Assembly (NCBI RefSeq): GCF_003702705.1 | Contig: NZ_QZMN01000004.1 | Span: forward strand, 186,001-250,000 | Source of the DNA: Ornithinimicrobium cerasi | GTDB taxonomy: Bacteria > Actinomycetota > Actinomycetes > Actinomycetales > Dermatophilaceae | Length of the DNA stretch: 64,000 nt | Direction: 5' to 3' | In this document: one piece after another, positions 1 to 8,709 of the stretch | Layout: each line of letters opens with the position of its first letter | How positions within the stretch are numbered: the first letter of the stretch is position 1 | Position numbers and translations under genes: made by a program | The notes under the pieces: model-generated | What the model was told of the DNA's origin: nothing | The model's input: only the letters and a program-made list of their open reading frames with translations | Databases searched by the model: none

Positions 1-43
1 ACCCTCCGTGCCGCCACCTCGGCGGGTGGTCGCCCGGCCGGGG

Positions 44-439
44 TCAGGAGGGGGAGCAGTCGGCGCAGGTGCCGAAGATCTCCAGGGTGTGGCTCACGTC
101 GCGAAAGCCGTGCTCGGCCGCCACCGAGTCCGCCCACCGCTCGACGGCCGGCCCCTCGATCTCCACCGTCCGGCCGCAGTCGCGGCAGACGAGGTGGTGG
201 TGGTGGCCCGTGGAGCACTTGCGGTAGACCGACTCACCGTCGTCGGTGCGCAGGACGTCCACCTCGCCCGACTCCGCCAGCGTGGCCAGCGTCCGGTAGA
301 CGGTGGCCAGGCCGACGGTCGCGCCCGTCCCGCGCAGCCGGGCGTGCAGGTCCTGGGCGCTGGTGAAGTCCTCGCTCGAGCCGAGCAGGTCGATCACCGC
401 GGCCTGCTGGCGGGTCGGGCGGCGGCGGGTCGTGGTCAT
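44..439 (-). CDS. zur: Fur-family zinc uptake regulator (Zur)
   Basis: This 131-residue protein is a Fur-superfamily repressor. The N-terminal winged helix contains the typical segment GLATVYRTL (about residues 42-50). The dimerisation half carries the metal-site signatures HHHH, CRDCGR and a C-terminal CADC, so the structural Cys4 zinc site is complete. It is the last gene of the operon znuA-ATPase-permease-zur; its ATG overlaps the permease stop (ATGA). That context and the Zur-like box upstream of znuA indicate zinc sensing rather than iron sensing. The regulator would therefore be co-transcribed with, and autoregulated through, the uptake genes. Fur itself is the alternative, but gene context argues against it. 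Confidence 0.92.
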   Translation of the reverse strand: MTTTRRRPTRQQAAVIDLLGSSEDFTSAQDLHARLRGTGATVGLATVYRTLATLAESGEVDVLRTDDGESVYRKCSTGHHHHLVCRDCGRTVEIEGPAVERWADSVAAEHGFRDVSHTLEIFGTCADCSPS

Positions 440-1455
440 CGGGTCACCTCGTGCCCGACGCGGCCGCTGTCCTCCGGCGGTGGCTGCGGCCCGTGGGCGT
501 GCTCGTCGTAGTGCCCCTCGTGCGCGGCGTGGCGGTGGCCGTCGTGGAGGTAGTCGACGTGGTCACCGTGGGAGACCGCCTCGTGACCGCACCCCGGCCC
601 GTGCTCGTGCAGGTGCCGCTCCGCATGCCGGTGCCGAGCCCGGGCCAGCGCGCGGCGGAGCGAGCCGACCGTGGTCGCCACCGCGAACAGCGCGATGGCC
701 AGCAGGACGACGGTCCCCCCGGCCGCGGTGTCCAGCTGGTAGGAGGCGCTCACCCCTCCCACGGAGGCCACCACCCCCAGACCGACGGCCCACCAGCTCG
801 CCGCGCGGAAGCTGCCGGCGAGCTGCTGCGCGGCGGCGTTCGGCACGATCATCAGGGCGCTGATGAGCAGCAGGCCGATGACGCGCATGGCGACGACCAC
901 CGTGATCGCCGTCAGCACGCCGAGGGTGATGTTGAGGGCCAGCACCGGCAGGCCGCTCGCCCGGGCGTACTCCTCGTCCCCGGCGACGGCGAAGAGCCGC
1001 TGCCGCAGGAGCAGCACCGTGCCCGCGATCAGCGCCGACAGCACGGCGAAGAGGATCAGCTCCCCGCGCGTCGTCGTGGTGATCGAGCCGAAGAGGAACC
1101 CCGTGAGGTTGCCGGTCTGCGCCCCCTCGGCCCGGTTGATGATCACCACCCCGGCGGCGATGCCGCCGTAGAACATCAGGGCCAGCGCCATGTCGCCCGA
1201 CGTGCGCCCGCGGGCCCGCAGCACCTCGATGAGCACGGCGGCGAGGGTGGCGGCGAGGAGGGCCGACCAGACCGGGCTCCCCCGGGTGGCCACCCCGACC
1301 GCGACGCCGGCGAGGGCCACGTGGCCGATGCCGTCGCCGACGAGGGACAGGCGCCGCTGGACGAGGAAGATGCCGACCATCGGCGCGACCAGCCCGACGC
1401 AGAGGGCCGCCAGCAGGGCGTTGCGCATGAAGTCGAGGGACAGCATCTCGCTCAC
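436..1455 (-). CDS. znuB: Zinc/manganese ABC transporter permease (ZnuB family)
   Basis: An integral membrane permease of the ABC-3 (ZnuB/MntB) family, 339 residues from a GTG that overlaps the ATPase stop (GTGA). It has about eight hydrophobic segments, beginning near LLAALCVGLVAPMVGIFLV, and the conserved VGDGIGHVALAGVAVG segment. It moves the metal delivered by the binding protein across the membrane. The unusual part is the last 65 or so residues, a hydrophilic cytoplasmic tail packed with His (for example HLHEHGPGCGH, HDGHRHAAHEGHYDEHAHG). Such a tail could buffer or sense zinc on the inner face. Zinc specificity is inferred from Zur and the Zur box. Confidence 0.9.
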   Translation of the reverse strand: MSEMLSLDFMRNALLAALCVGLVAPMVGIFLVQRRLSLVGDGIGHVALAGVAVGVATRGSPVWSALLAATLAAVLIEVLRARGRTSGDMALALMFYGGIAAGVVIINRAEGAQTGNLTGFLFGSITTTTRGELILFAVLSALIAGTVLLLRQRLFAVAGDEEYARASGLPVLALNITLGVLTAITVVVAMRVIGLLLISALMIVPNAAAQQLAGSFRAASWWAVGLGVVASVGGVSASYQLDTAAGGTVVLLAIALFAVATTVGSLRRALARARHRHAERHLHEHGPGCGHEAVSHGDHVDYLHDGHRHAAHEGHYDEHAHGPQPPPEDSGRVGHEVTR

Positions 1456-2219
1456 CGGACGGCTCCGTCCGCGGTGGGGGAGAGCACGCCGGGGCCCCGC
1501 CCGGCGGCCCGTGCCAGCTCCCCCTGGTGCACGGCATACCCCTCGGGCGTGCCGTCGAAGGTGAGGTGGCCGGACTCGACCTCGACGATCCGGTCGACGA
1601 TCCCGCGCAGCGCCGTGAGCTCGTGGGTGACGACCAGCATCGTCGTGCCGGCCTCGCCGAGGCGATGGAGCACGCCGGCCAGCACGAGCTGGCTGGCCCG
1701 GTCGACCCCGGCGGTGGGCTCGTCCATGACGAGCACCTCCGGGCGGGCGACGAGCGCCCGGGCGATGAGGACCCGCCGCTGCTGACCCCCGGAGAGGGTC
1801 TCGACGTCGAACCGGGCGCGGTCCGCCAGCCCGACCGCCTCCAGTGCCGCGTCCACGGCCGCACGCTCGCGTCGGCCCGGGGGGCGCCACCACGGGAGTC
1901 CGGACAGGAGCCCGGTCGTGACCACCTCGGTCACGGTGGCGCGCACCCCGCCGGTGAGGGTATGCCGTTGCGGCACGTACCCGACGCGGGTCCGGTCGCG
2001 CAGCCGGGCGAGGGGGGTGCCCAGCACGGTGACCTCGCCGGACAGGTGCTCCGAGAGCCCCAGGAGGCCGGTGACGAGGGTGGTCTTGCCCGAGCCGTTG
2101 GGGCCGAGGACGGCCAGCACCTCGCCCCGGTGGACGGTGAGGTCGACGTCGGTGACGACCGCCCGGCCGCGGTAGCCGAACGCGGCGCGGTGCAGCTCGA
2201 GGACGGGGGCGGTGCTCAC
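1452..2219 (-). CDS. znuC: Zinc ABC transporter ATP-binding protein
   Basis: An ABC ATPase of 255 residues that powers the metal uptake system. Walker A is GPNGSGKTT, the signature is LSGGQQRR, and Walker B is VLVMDEPTAGVD followed by the switch His in VVTHE. I chose GTG 2219: it overlaps the znuA stop by four bases and has AGGGA five bases upstream. The ATG six bases earlier would leave no room for a ribosome site. It lies between the binding protein and the permease, with GTGA overlaps on both sides, so the three subunits are translationally coupled. Confidence 0.9.
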   Translation of the reverse strand: MSTAPVLELHRAAFGYRGRAVVTDVDLTVHRGEVLAVLGPNGSGKTTLVTGLLGLSEHLSGEVTVLGTPLARLRDRTRVGYVPQRHTLTGGVRATVTEVVTTGLLSGLPWWRPPGRRERAAVDAALEAVGLADRARFDVETLSGGQQRRVLIARALVARPEVLVMDEPTAGVDRASQLVLAGVLHRLGEAGTTMLVVTHELTALRGIVDRIVEVESGHLTFDGTPEGYAVHQGELARAAGRGPGVLSPTADGAVR

Positions 2220-3181
2220 GGGCATCCCTGGCCGGTCCGCAGCGCGGCGAGGTTGGCGCGCATCACCTCGAGGTAGTCCTCGCCCGCGGACGCCTCGGTG
2301 ATCCCCTCCACCGGGTCGAGCTCCAGCACCCTCGCGCCGGTCTCGCGGGCCACCGTCTCGGCGATCCCGCCGGGCAGCAGCGGCTCGGCGTAGATGGTGC
2401 CGATGCCCAGGTCGGCCACCAGGTCCGCGACCTCCGCGAGCCGTGCCGGGGACGGCTCGGACTCGGGCGAGATGCCGGTGATGCCGACGACGTCCAGGTC
2501 GTAGCGGGCGCCCAGGTAGCCGAACGCCTCGTGGGTGGTCACGACGTCCCGCGTCCGGCAACCGGCGAGCCCCTCGGCGAGCTCGGTGTCGAGCGCCTCG
2601 AGGTCGGCGCGCAGGTCGGCGGCGTTCCCGAGGTAGGTCTCAGCGCCCTCGGGGTCGACCTCGGCCAGACGGTCGGCCACCGCGTCGGCCACGTCGGCGT
2701 AGCGCTGCGGGTCGAGCCAGAAGTGCGGGTCCTCGGCGCCGTGCCCGTGCCCGTGCTCGTCCTCGTGCTCGTCGGCGTGCGCCCCGTGCTCCTCCTCGGA
2801 CTCGCCCAGGACGAGCAGGTCCGCGGCGGGTACGACGTCGAAGGAGGTGTCGGGCGCCTGCGCGGCGACCGCGTCGTCGACGGCGGGCTGCAGGCCGGTG
2901 GCGTGGACGACGAGGTCGGCACCGGCCAGCGTCCCGACCGTCCGGGGGGTCAGCTCCACGTCGTGCGGGTCGACGCCGGCGGCGGTGAGCGTGGTCACCT
3001 CGGCGCGGTCCCCGGCCACCCGCCCCAGGACGTACTCCAGCGGGTAGAAGCTGGCGACCAGCTGCAGGCGCGCCGGGTCCTCGGTCGCCGCCGCTCCGCC
3101 GGTGTCGGCAGGCTGTCCGCACGCGCCGAGGACGAGCGCGGTGAGCGTGGCGAGCACCGGGAGGGGAGAGCGGATCGGCAT
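2216..3181 (-). CDS. znuA: Zinc-binding lipoprotein of the ABC importer (ZnuA-like)
   Basis: A cluster A-I substrate-binding lipoprotein of 321 residues. The signal peptide ends in a lipobox (LGAC, Cys about residue 20). Metal ligands of the family are visible in DPHDVELTP, the HFWLDP segment, VTTHEAFGYL and the C-terminal YAEPLL/LELDPVEG region. Between the first two sits the His-rich acidic loop typical of ZnuA (EEHGAHADEHEDEHGHGHG). It captures zinc outside the membrane and passes it to the permease. It is the first gene of the operon and has a Zur-like palindrome about 20 bases upstream of its ATG. Confidence 0.92.
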   Translation of the reverse strand: MPIRSPLPVLATLTALVLGACGQPADTGGAAATEDPARLQLVASFYPLEYVLGRVAGDRAEVTTLTAAGVDPHDVELTPRTVGTLAGADLVVHATGLQPAVDDAVAAQAPDTSFDVVPAADLLVLGESEEEHGAHADEHEDEHGHGHGAEDPHFWLDPQRYADVADAVADRLAEVDPEGAETYLGNAADLRADLEALDTELAEGLAGCRTRDVVTTHEAFGYLGARYDLDVVGITGISPESEPSPARLAEVADLVADLGIGTIYAEPLLPGGIAETVARETGARVLELDPVEGITEASAGEDYLEVMRANLAALRTGQGCP

Positions 3182-3200
3182 ACCCCCATCGTCGGAGGAA

Positions 3201-3215
3201 TGATAATGATTGTCA
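3201..3215. promoter_or_regulatory. Zur box upstream of znuA
   Basis: The 15-mer TGATAATGATTGTCA is a near-perfect inverted repeat: TGATAAT and the complement of ATTGTCA (TGACAAT) differ at one base. Actinobacterial Zur operators have this form. It lies about 20 bp upstream of the znuA start, where bound Zur would block transcription when zinc is sufficient. Confidence 0.75.
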
Positions 3216-3226
3216 AAACGAGTTGG

Positions 3227-3556
3227 TCAGCCCCGAGGGACGAGCTGCACGACCGCGACGACGACGAAGAGGAGCAGCACCGTCACCCGCATCACCCGCT
3301 CCACGCCGGAGAGCCGGGGCCAGGAGAGGTAGAGCAGCCAGAGGATGAACAGGAGCGCCACGGCGACCAGGAGCCAGCCGACCGGACCGCCCAGGAACCC
3401 GCCGCCGAGCAGGAGCAGCAGCAGGAGCAGGAAGGGCAGCCAGACGGGCAGCCGCGAGAGCAGCTCGAGGGCCGGCAGCGAGGCCTGCTCGATCCGGCGG
3501 CGGACGGGGCCGGGCTGGGCGGTGGGTCGGTCCGAGGACGGGGAGGCGGTGGGCAC
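3227..3556 (-). CDS. Small membrane protein, DUF6703-like
   Basis: A 109-residue membrane protein of unknown function, from a GTG. A charged, proline-rich N-terminus of about 35 residues precedes two or three hydrophobic segments, one unusually leucine-rich (LPFLLLLLLLLGGGFLG) and a second from about WLLVAVALLFILWLLYL. The C-terminal segment VLLLFVVVAVVQLVP is also hydrophobic. It resembles the actinobacterial DUF6703 family; I recall but cannot verify that assignment. It is divergent from glyS, sharing the short region 3557-3611. Confidence 0.7.
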   Translation of the reverse strand: MPTASPSSDRPTAQPGPVRRRIEQASLPALELLSRLPVWLPFLLLLLLLLGGGFLGGPVGWLLVAVALLFILWLLYLSWPRLSGVERVMRVTVLLLFVVVAVVQLVPRG

Positions 3557-3598
3557 GCGGCAAGCCTAACGAGGTCCGGCGACCGGCCGGCCGGACCG

Positions 3599-3612
3599 TA
3601 GACTGACGCCCA
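3599..3612 (+). promoter_or_regulatory. glyS promoter -10 (TAGACT), leaderless start
   Basis: TAGACT at 3599-3604 lies seven bases before the glyS ATG at 3612, and no Shine-Dalgarno sequence is present. Transcription would begin at or next to the A of the start codon, giving a leaderless mRNA. The same spacing occurs at cysM. Confidence 0.6.
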
Positions 3613-5015
3613 TGGCCCAGACCTCCACCGTTGATCTCGTCGTGTCCCTCGCCAAGCGCCGTGGCTTCGTGTTCCCCTGCGGCGAGATCTACGGCGGGAC
3701 GAGGTCGGCGTGGGACTACGGGCCGCTCGGCGTGGCCCTGAAGGAGAACATCAAGCGGCAGTGGTGGCGCTCGATGGTGCAGACGCGCGACGACGTCGTC
3801 GGCCTCGACTCCTCGATCATCCTGCCCCGCCAGACGTGGGTCGCCTCGGGCCACGTCGGGGAGTTCTCCGACCCGCTGACGGAGTGCCAGTCCTGCCACA
3901 AGCGGTTCCGCGCGGACCACCTGCAGGAGGCGGCGGCGGAGAAGCTGCGCAAGAAGGGCGGCCAGGAGGTCGACCCCGACGACATCGCGCTCGACACCCT
4001 GACCTGTCCCAACTGCGGCAACAAGGCGTGGACCGAGCCGCGCGAGTTCAACATGATGCTCAAGACCTACCTGGGCGTCATCGAGGACGAGTCGGGTCTG
4101 CACTACCTGCGCCCGGAGACCGCGCAGGGCATCTTCATCAACTTCGCCAACGTCATGGGCGCCTCCCGCAAGAAGCCGCCGTTCGGCATCGCGCAGACCG
4201 GCAAGAGCTTCCGCAACGAGATCACCCCGGGCAACTTCATCTTCCGCACCCGTGAGTTCGAGCAGATGGAGATGGAGTTCTTCGTCAAGCCCGGTGAGGA
4301 CGAGCAGTGGCACCAGTACTGGATCGACGAGCGCACCGCCTGGTACGTCGACCTGGGCATCGACCCTGACAACCTGCGTCACTACGAGCACCCGGCGGAG
4401 AAGCTGTCGCACTACTCCAAGCGCACCGTCGACATCGAGTACCGCTTCAACTTCACCGGCAGCGAGTGGGGCGAGCTCGAGGGGGTCGCGAACCGCACCG
4501 ACTTCGACCTGGGCACGCACAGCCAGCACTCGGGCACCGACCTGTCCTACTTCGACCAGACGTCGGGGGAGCGCTACACGCCCTACGTCATCGAGCCGGC
4601 GGCCGGGCTCTCGCGCTCCCTCATGACCTTCCTCGTGGAGGCCTACACCGAGGACGAGGCGCCCAACGCCAAGGGCGGCGTCGACAAGCGCACCGTGCTG
4701 CGGCTGGACCCCAGGCTGGCCCCGATGAAGGCGGCCGTCCTGCCGCTGTCGCGCAACGCCGACCTCTCCCCGAAGGCCCGTGACCTGGCGGCCGCGCTGC
4801 GTCGCCACTGGATGGTCGACTTCGACGACGCCGGGGCCATCGGGCGTCGCTACCGCCGCCAGGACGAGATCGGGACGCCGTTCTGCGTCACCGTCGACTT
4901 CGACACCCTCGAGGACCAGGCGGTGACGATCCGCGAGCGCGACTCGATGGCGCAGGAGCGGGTGGCGCTCGACCAGGTCGAGGGTTACCTCGCGCAGCGA
5001 CTCGTCGGCTGCTGA
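3612..5015 (+). CDS. glyS: Glycyl-tRNA synthetase
   Basis: Class II glycyl-tRNA synthetase of the alpha-2 type, 467 residues, charging tRNA-Gly in the cytoplasm. Recognisable parts are the N-terminal segment [11 protein letters not shown], a zinc-binding insert with CQSCHKRF and CPNCGNK, the motif 2 region [10 protein letters not shown] followed by [14 protein letters not shown], and the C-terminal anticodon-binding domain from about residue 365. The length is usual for actinobacteria. It is monocistronic here; the next gene downstream is convergent and separated by a hairpin repeat. Confidence 0.97.
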   Translation: MAQTSTVDLVVSLAKRRGFVFPCGEIYGGTRSAWDYGPLGVALKENIKRQWWRSMVQTRDDVVGLDSSIILPRQTWVASGHVGEFSDPLTECQSCHKRFRADHLQEAAAEKLRKKGGQEVDPDDIALDTLTCPNCGNKAWTEPREFNMMLKTYLGVIEDESGLHYLRPETAQGIFINFANVMGASRKKPPFGIAQTGKSFRNEITPGNFIFRTREFEQMEMEFFVKPGEDEQWHQYWIDERTAWYVDLGIDPDNLRHYEHPAEKLSHYSKRTVDIEYRFNFTGSEWGELEGVANRTDFDLGTHSQHSGTDLSYFDQTSGERYTPYVIEPAAGLSRSLMTFLVEAYTEDEAPNAKGGVDKRTVLRLDPRLAPMKAAVLPLSRNADLSPKARDLAAALRRHWMVDFDDAGAIGRRYRRQDEIGTPFCVTVDFDTLEDQAVTIRERDSMAQERVALDQVEGYLAQRLVGC

Positions 5016-5074
5016 CCCCGCGAGGGCGGGTCGCCTGCCGTGGTGGATCTCGTCCAGGACACCGCACGGTATGC

Positions 5075-5140
5075 CTGTGCGCGGCTGTCGTGTCCCAGGC
5101 GTCGCCAGGGCGTTCGTCGTGACACGACAGCGCCGCACAG
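5075..5140. repeat. Intergenic hairpin repeat, copy 1
   Basis: Two 20-base arms, 5075-5094 and 5121-5140, are complementary at 18 positions around a 26-base loop. The right arm (GACACGACAGCGCCGCACAG) recurs exactly at 61536-61555. Both copies lie between the 3' ends of convergent genes. This looks like a small dispersed REP-like element, perhaps acting as a two-way terminator. No other coding feature is supported between 5016 and 5228. Confidence 0.65.
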
Positions 5141-5228
5141 TCATGGGTGGTGGGCGGTGGCGATAGCAGGGTCGGTGGCGCTGGTCGGTTGCGGTGGTCG
5201 AGATGGTCGGTCGCTCTGTTGGCCCTGA

Positions 5229-5846
5229 CTAGCCGCTCATGATCAGCCCGACGCCGATCGAGACCATCACCACGGCGATGACGGCGTCCAGCACCTGCCA
5301 GGAGCGGGGGCGGGCGAAGACGGGGGCCAGCCGCCGGGACCCGAAGCCCAGCGCACCGAACCAGAGGGTGCTCCCGACCACGACGCCGGCGTAGAACCAC
5401 CACCGGCCGTCCGGGCCGTGCGTGTTGGCGATGGTGCCCAGGAGGGTGACGTCCAGGTAGACGTGCGGGTTGAGCAGGGTCAGGGCCGCCATCGTGGCCA
5501 GCGCCCGCCCCACGTCGCCGGCCCCGGCCCCGGGCCCACCCGCCTCGAGCGTGTCCCCGGGGCGGAGGGCGCGCCAGGCCGCGTGCACGCCGTAGCCGAT
5601 GACGAAGAGCCCGCCACCCCACCGGGCGACGGTGAGGAACGCCGGCCAGGTGGCGACCACCGCACCGATCCCGAGCACCGCCAGCCCGATCAGCAGCGTG
5701 TCGGCGAGGATGCAGAAGAGTACGAGGGGTCCGACCCGCTGACGGCGCAGCCCCTGCCGCAGCAGGAAGGCGTTCTGCGCGCCGATGGCCACGATGAGGC
5801 CCAGGCCGGTGAGCGCGCCGGTGAGCAGCAGGGTCAAGGAGGTCAC
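5229..5846 (-). CDS. lysE: LysE/ArgO family amino-acid exporter
   Basis: A 205-residue inner-membrane exporter of the LysE family with about six transmembrane segments, starting at GTG. The conserved N-terminal region GLIVAIGAQNAFLLRQGLRR is the family signature (basic amino-acid exporters). It would expel lysine and/or arginine when internal pools rise. It is divergent from a LysR-type regulator across an 81-base intergenic region, the standard lysE-lysG arrangement, so regulation by that protein with lysine or arginine as co-inducer is expected. Confidence 0.9.
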   Translation of the reverse strand: MTSLTLLLTGALTGLGLIVAIGAQNAFLLRQGLRRQRVGPLVLFCILADTLLIGLAVLGIGAVVATWPAFLTVARWGGGLFVIGYGVHAAWRALRPGDTLEAGGPGAGAGDVGRALATMAALTLLNPHVYLDVTLLGTIANTHGPDGRWWFYAGVVVGSTLWFGALGFGSRRLAPVFARPRSWQVLDAVIAVVMVSIGVGLIMSG

Positions 5847-5927
5847 GACAGGTGAGCCTAGGTGGCCGGAGCCGTCGGACGCCCATCAGAACGATGAAAC
5901 ATTCTGTCGAACCCTTAGCCTGTCTTC

Positions 5928-6866
5928 ATGTCCCTGGACCCCGTCGCCCTCGCCACCCTCTCCGCCGTCGTGCAGGAGCGCACGTTCGAGCGGGCGGCGG
6001 CACGGCTGCGGGTGACGCCGTCGGCGGTGTCCCAGCGGATCAAGGCGCTGGAGCGCTCGGTGGGGCAGGTCGTGGTGGGCAGGACGAAGCCTGTCACCCC
6101 GACCCCGGCGGGGGAGGTGCTGATGCGCCTGGCGGGGCACTGGGACCTCCTCGTCCACGACGCCCTCGTCGAGCTGGTCCCCGACCGGGACACGGCGGCG
6201 CACCCGCAGGTCCCGGTGGTCGTCAACGCCGACTCGCTCGCCACCTGGATCCTCCCCCCGCTGGCCCTGGCCCAGGAGGAGCTGGGCATCGCGCTGGACG
6301 TCGTCCGCGAGGACGAGGAGCACGCCTCCGACCTCGTCCGGTCCGGGGCGGCGCTGGCCGCGGTGACCGCCGACCCGACCCCCGTCGCGGGATGCCGGAT
6401 CACGCCCCTGGGCTCGCTGCGCTACCTGGCCGTGTGCACGCCGGCGTTCCGCGACCGCTGGCTCCCGCGGGGGGTGCGGGCCGCTGACCTGGACCGGGCC
6501 CCGATGGTCCGCTTCGACCGCAAGGACACGATGCAGCACCGGGTGGCGCGGCGCTGGGTCCGCCGCGACATCACCCCGCCGTCCACCTTCATCGGGTCGA
6601 GCCAGGAGTTCGCCGAGGCGGTGCGCCTCGGGATGGGATGGGCGCTGATGCCGGCGGCGTGGGCCGAGGAAGGCATCCGGGCCGGGCGGCTGGTCCCGGT
6701 CGGGCCCCGGCCCCGTCACGACGTCCCGCTGCACTGGCTGGCCTGGCGGCTGCCCTCCCGCACGCTGGACGTGCTGACGCGGCACGTCACCGAGGCGGCA
6801 GCGGTGGGTCTCGTCCCACGTGGTCCTGGCCAGACCTCCGGTGGTGGGACAATCGAGGGGTCATGA
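5928..6866 (+). CDS. lysG: LysR-type regulator of amino-acid export (LysG/ArgP)
   Basis: A 312-residue LysR-family activator. The N-terminal helix-turn-helix is clear (ERTFERAAARLRVTPSAVSQ, about residues 21-40), followed by the effector-binding domain. Orientation opposite to lysE is the classic arrangement in Corynebacterium, where the regulator with bound Lys, Arg or His activates the exporter gene. TAGCCT at 5916-5921 lies six bases before the ATG, which suggests a leaderless transcript. The stop overlaps the dusB start (ATGA), so it is co-transcribed with dusB. Confidence 0.9.
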   Translation: MSLDPVALATLSAVVQERTFERAAARLRVTPSAVSQRIKALERSVGQVVVGRTKPVTPTPAGEVLMRLAGHWDLLVHDALVELVPDRDTAAHPQVPVVVNADSLATWILPPLALAQEELGIALDVVREDEEHASDLVRSGAALAAVTADPTPVAGCRITPLGSLRYLAVCTPAFRDRWLPRGVRAADLDRAPMVRFDRKDTMQHRVARRWVRRDITPPSTFIGSSQEFAEAVRLGMGWALMPAAWAEEGIRAGRLVPVGPRPRHDVPLHWLAWRLPSRTLDVLTRHVTEAAAVGLVPRGPGQTSGGGTIEGS

Positions 6867-8068
6867 CTGTCGCCGCACCCGTCCTCCCGCCCCTGCAGAT
6901 CGGCCCGCACACCATCGACTCACCGGTCGTCCTGGCCCCCATGGCGGGGATCACGAACCGGGCCTTCCGGCGGCTCTGCCGGGAGTACGGCGACGAGGGT
7001 CTCGCGGCGGCCGGCGGGGCCGACGCCTCCGGCTCCAGCTGCCTGTACGTCAGCGAGATGATCACCTCGCGGGCCCTCGTCGAGCGCACCCCTGTCTCGA
7101 TGAAGCTCATCGAGCACGACCCGGGTGAGTCGCCCCGCTCGGTCCAGCTCTACGGCGTCGACCCGGTCACGGTCGGGGCCGCCGTGCGGATGCTCGTCGA
7201 GGAGGACCGCGCCGACCACGTCGACCTCAACTTCGGTTGCCCGGTCCCCAAGGTCACCCGCAAGGGCGGCGGGTCTGCGCTGCCGTGGAAGACCGAGCTC
7301 TTCCGGGGGATCGTGCGCAGCGCCGTGCGCGAGGCGGGGGCGAACGGCATACCCGTCACGGTGAAGATGAGGGTCGGCATCGACGTCGACCACGAGACGT
7401 TCCTCGACGCCGGGCGGATCGCCGAGGACGAGGGTGTCGCCGCGGTCGCACTGCACGCCCGGACGGCCGCCCAGGCCTACTCCGGCGAGGCCGACTGGTC
7501 GCGCATCGCCGAGCTGAAGCAGGCGGTGACCTCCGTCCCGGTGCTGGGCAACGGCGACATCTGGTCGGCGGAGGACGCCGTGCGGATGGTCGAGGAGACG
7601 GGGTGCGACGGGGTCGTCGTGGGCCGCGGCTGCCTCGGACGTCCCTGGCTGTTCACCGACCTCGCCGCCGCCTTCGCGGGCTCCAGGGTGCGGGTGGAAC
7701 CGACCCTGGAGGAGGTATGCCGTGTGCTGCGCCGCCACGCGGAGCTCCTCGTCGACTTCCACGGCGACGAGGGCAAGGGGTGCCGGGACATCCGCAAGCA
7801 CATCGCGTGGTACACGAAGGGCTTCCGGGTCGGGGGGCAGCTGCGGCACCAGCTGGCCCTCGTCGACACGCTGTCCGACCTGGACCGCCTCATCGAGGGG
7901 CTCGACCTCGACCAGGGGTGGCCGCGGGAGGGTGCCGACGGCCAGCGCGGCCGCGCCGGGTCCCCCCGGGTCGTCGCGCTGCCGGACCGGTGGCTGGAGT
8001 CGCGGGAGCTGGACGAGGGCCAGCGGGCAGCCGTCGCGCAGGCCGAGCTGGACGTCTCGGGAGGCTGA
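6863..8068 (+). CDS. dusB: tRNA-dihydrouridine synthase (DusB family)
   Basis: A flavoenzyme of 401 residues that reduces uridines in the tRNA D-loop with NADPH. The TIM-barrel start SPVVLAPMAGITNRAFRRL, the catalytic-Cys segment NFGCPVPKVTRKGGG and the FMN-phosphate segment VVVGRGCLGRPWLF are all present. I chose the ATG at 6863, which overlaps the lysG stop, because homology begins within a few residues of it. It is somewhat longer than E. coli DusB because of a C-terminal extension of about 60 residues after the helical domain. Confidence 0.93.
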   Translation: MTVAAPVLPPLQIGPHTIDSPVVLAPMAGITNRAFRRLCREYGDEGLAAAGGADASGSSCLYVSEMITSRALVERTPVSMKLIEHDPGESPRSVQLYGVDPVTVGAAVRMLVEEDRADHVDLNFGCPVPKVTRKGGGSALPWKTELFRGIVRSAVREAGANGIPVTVKMRVGIDVDHETFLDAGRIAEDEGVAAVALHARTAAQAYSGEADWSRIAELKQAVTSVPVLGNGDIWSAEDAVRMVEETGCDGVVVGRGCLGRPWLFTDLAAAFAGSRVRVEPTLEEVCRVLRRHAELLVDFHGDEGKGCRDIRKHIAWYTKGFRVGGQLRHQLALVDTLSDLDRLIEGLDLDQGWPREGADGQRGRAGSPRVVALPDRWLESRELDEGQRAAVAQAELDVSGG

Positions 8069-8168
8069 GCGGGCGTCCTCCCGCGGGCGTGGTTACGGTG
8101 GAGGCGTTCCCCCACCTCCTCCCGGGCGTGCCGTCCGGAGGACCCACCACGGACGAAGGAGCTCAGCC

Positions 8169-8693
8169 ATGGCACGACTCGAGGGCAAGAACGTCGCTTT
8201 CGTGCTCACCGACGGATTCGAGGACAGCGAGCTGACCAGCCCCTGGGAGGCGGTCGTCGAGGCGGGCGGCACGCCGCACCTCGTCTCGCCCGCGAGCGGG
8301 AGCGTGAGGGGCAAGAACGGTCACACGCAGCAGGTCGACGTGCCGGCCTCCTCGGCCTCGCCGGACGACTACGACGCCCTCGTCCTGCCCGGCGGCACCG
8401 GCAACGCCGACAAGATCCGGATGGACGAGGACGCGGTGGCGCTGACCCGCGCCATCGTCGGGGCGGGCAAGCCGGTGGCGGTCATCTGCCACGGCGCCTG
8501 GATCCTCACCGAGGCCGACGCGGTGCGCGGCCGACGGATGACGAGCTACCCCTCCCTGCGGACCGACCTGCGCAACGCCGGTGCCGACTGGGTGGACGAG
8601 GAGGTCGTCGTGGACGGAGGGCTGGTCAGCAGCCGCACCCCTGATGACCTCCCGGCCTTCAACCGCGAGCTCGTGGCGGCGTTCGCCAGCTAG
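8169..8693 (+). CDS. DJ-1/PfpI family protein
   Basis: A 174-residue type 1 glutamine amidotransferase-like protein of the PfpI/YraA group. The nucleophilic elbow is VICHGAWILTEAD, with Cys about residue 106 followed by His as in PfpI. Members act as proteases, glyoxalase-type deglycases or stress chaperones; I cannot say which applies here. GAAGGAG lies eight bases upstream of the ATG. The gene stands alone between dusB and a convergent sulfurtransferase gene. Confidence 0.88.
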   Translation: MARLEGKNVAFVLTDGFEDSELTSPWEAVVEAGGTPHLVSPASGSVRGKNGHTQQVDVPASSASPDDYDALVLPGGTGNADKIRMDEDAVALTRAIVGAGKPVAVICHGAWILTEADAVRGRRMTSYPSLRTDLRNAGADWVDEEVVVDGGLVSSRTPDDLPAFNRELVAAFAS

Positions 8694-8709
8694 GTCAGGC
8701 GACCCGGGC

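Noticed and set aside
3213-5144. Very long open frame antisense to glyS
   Set aside because: High G+C keeps antisense frames open; composition is that of a shadow, and glyS is unambiguous on the other strand.
5040-5228. Open frame between glyS and lysE
   Set aside because: It crosses the hairpin repeat, has no ribosome site and resembles the frame that arises at the second repeat copy near 61.5 kb; it is a by-product of the repeat.
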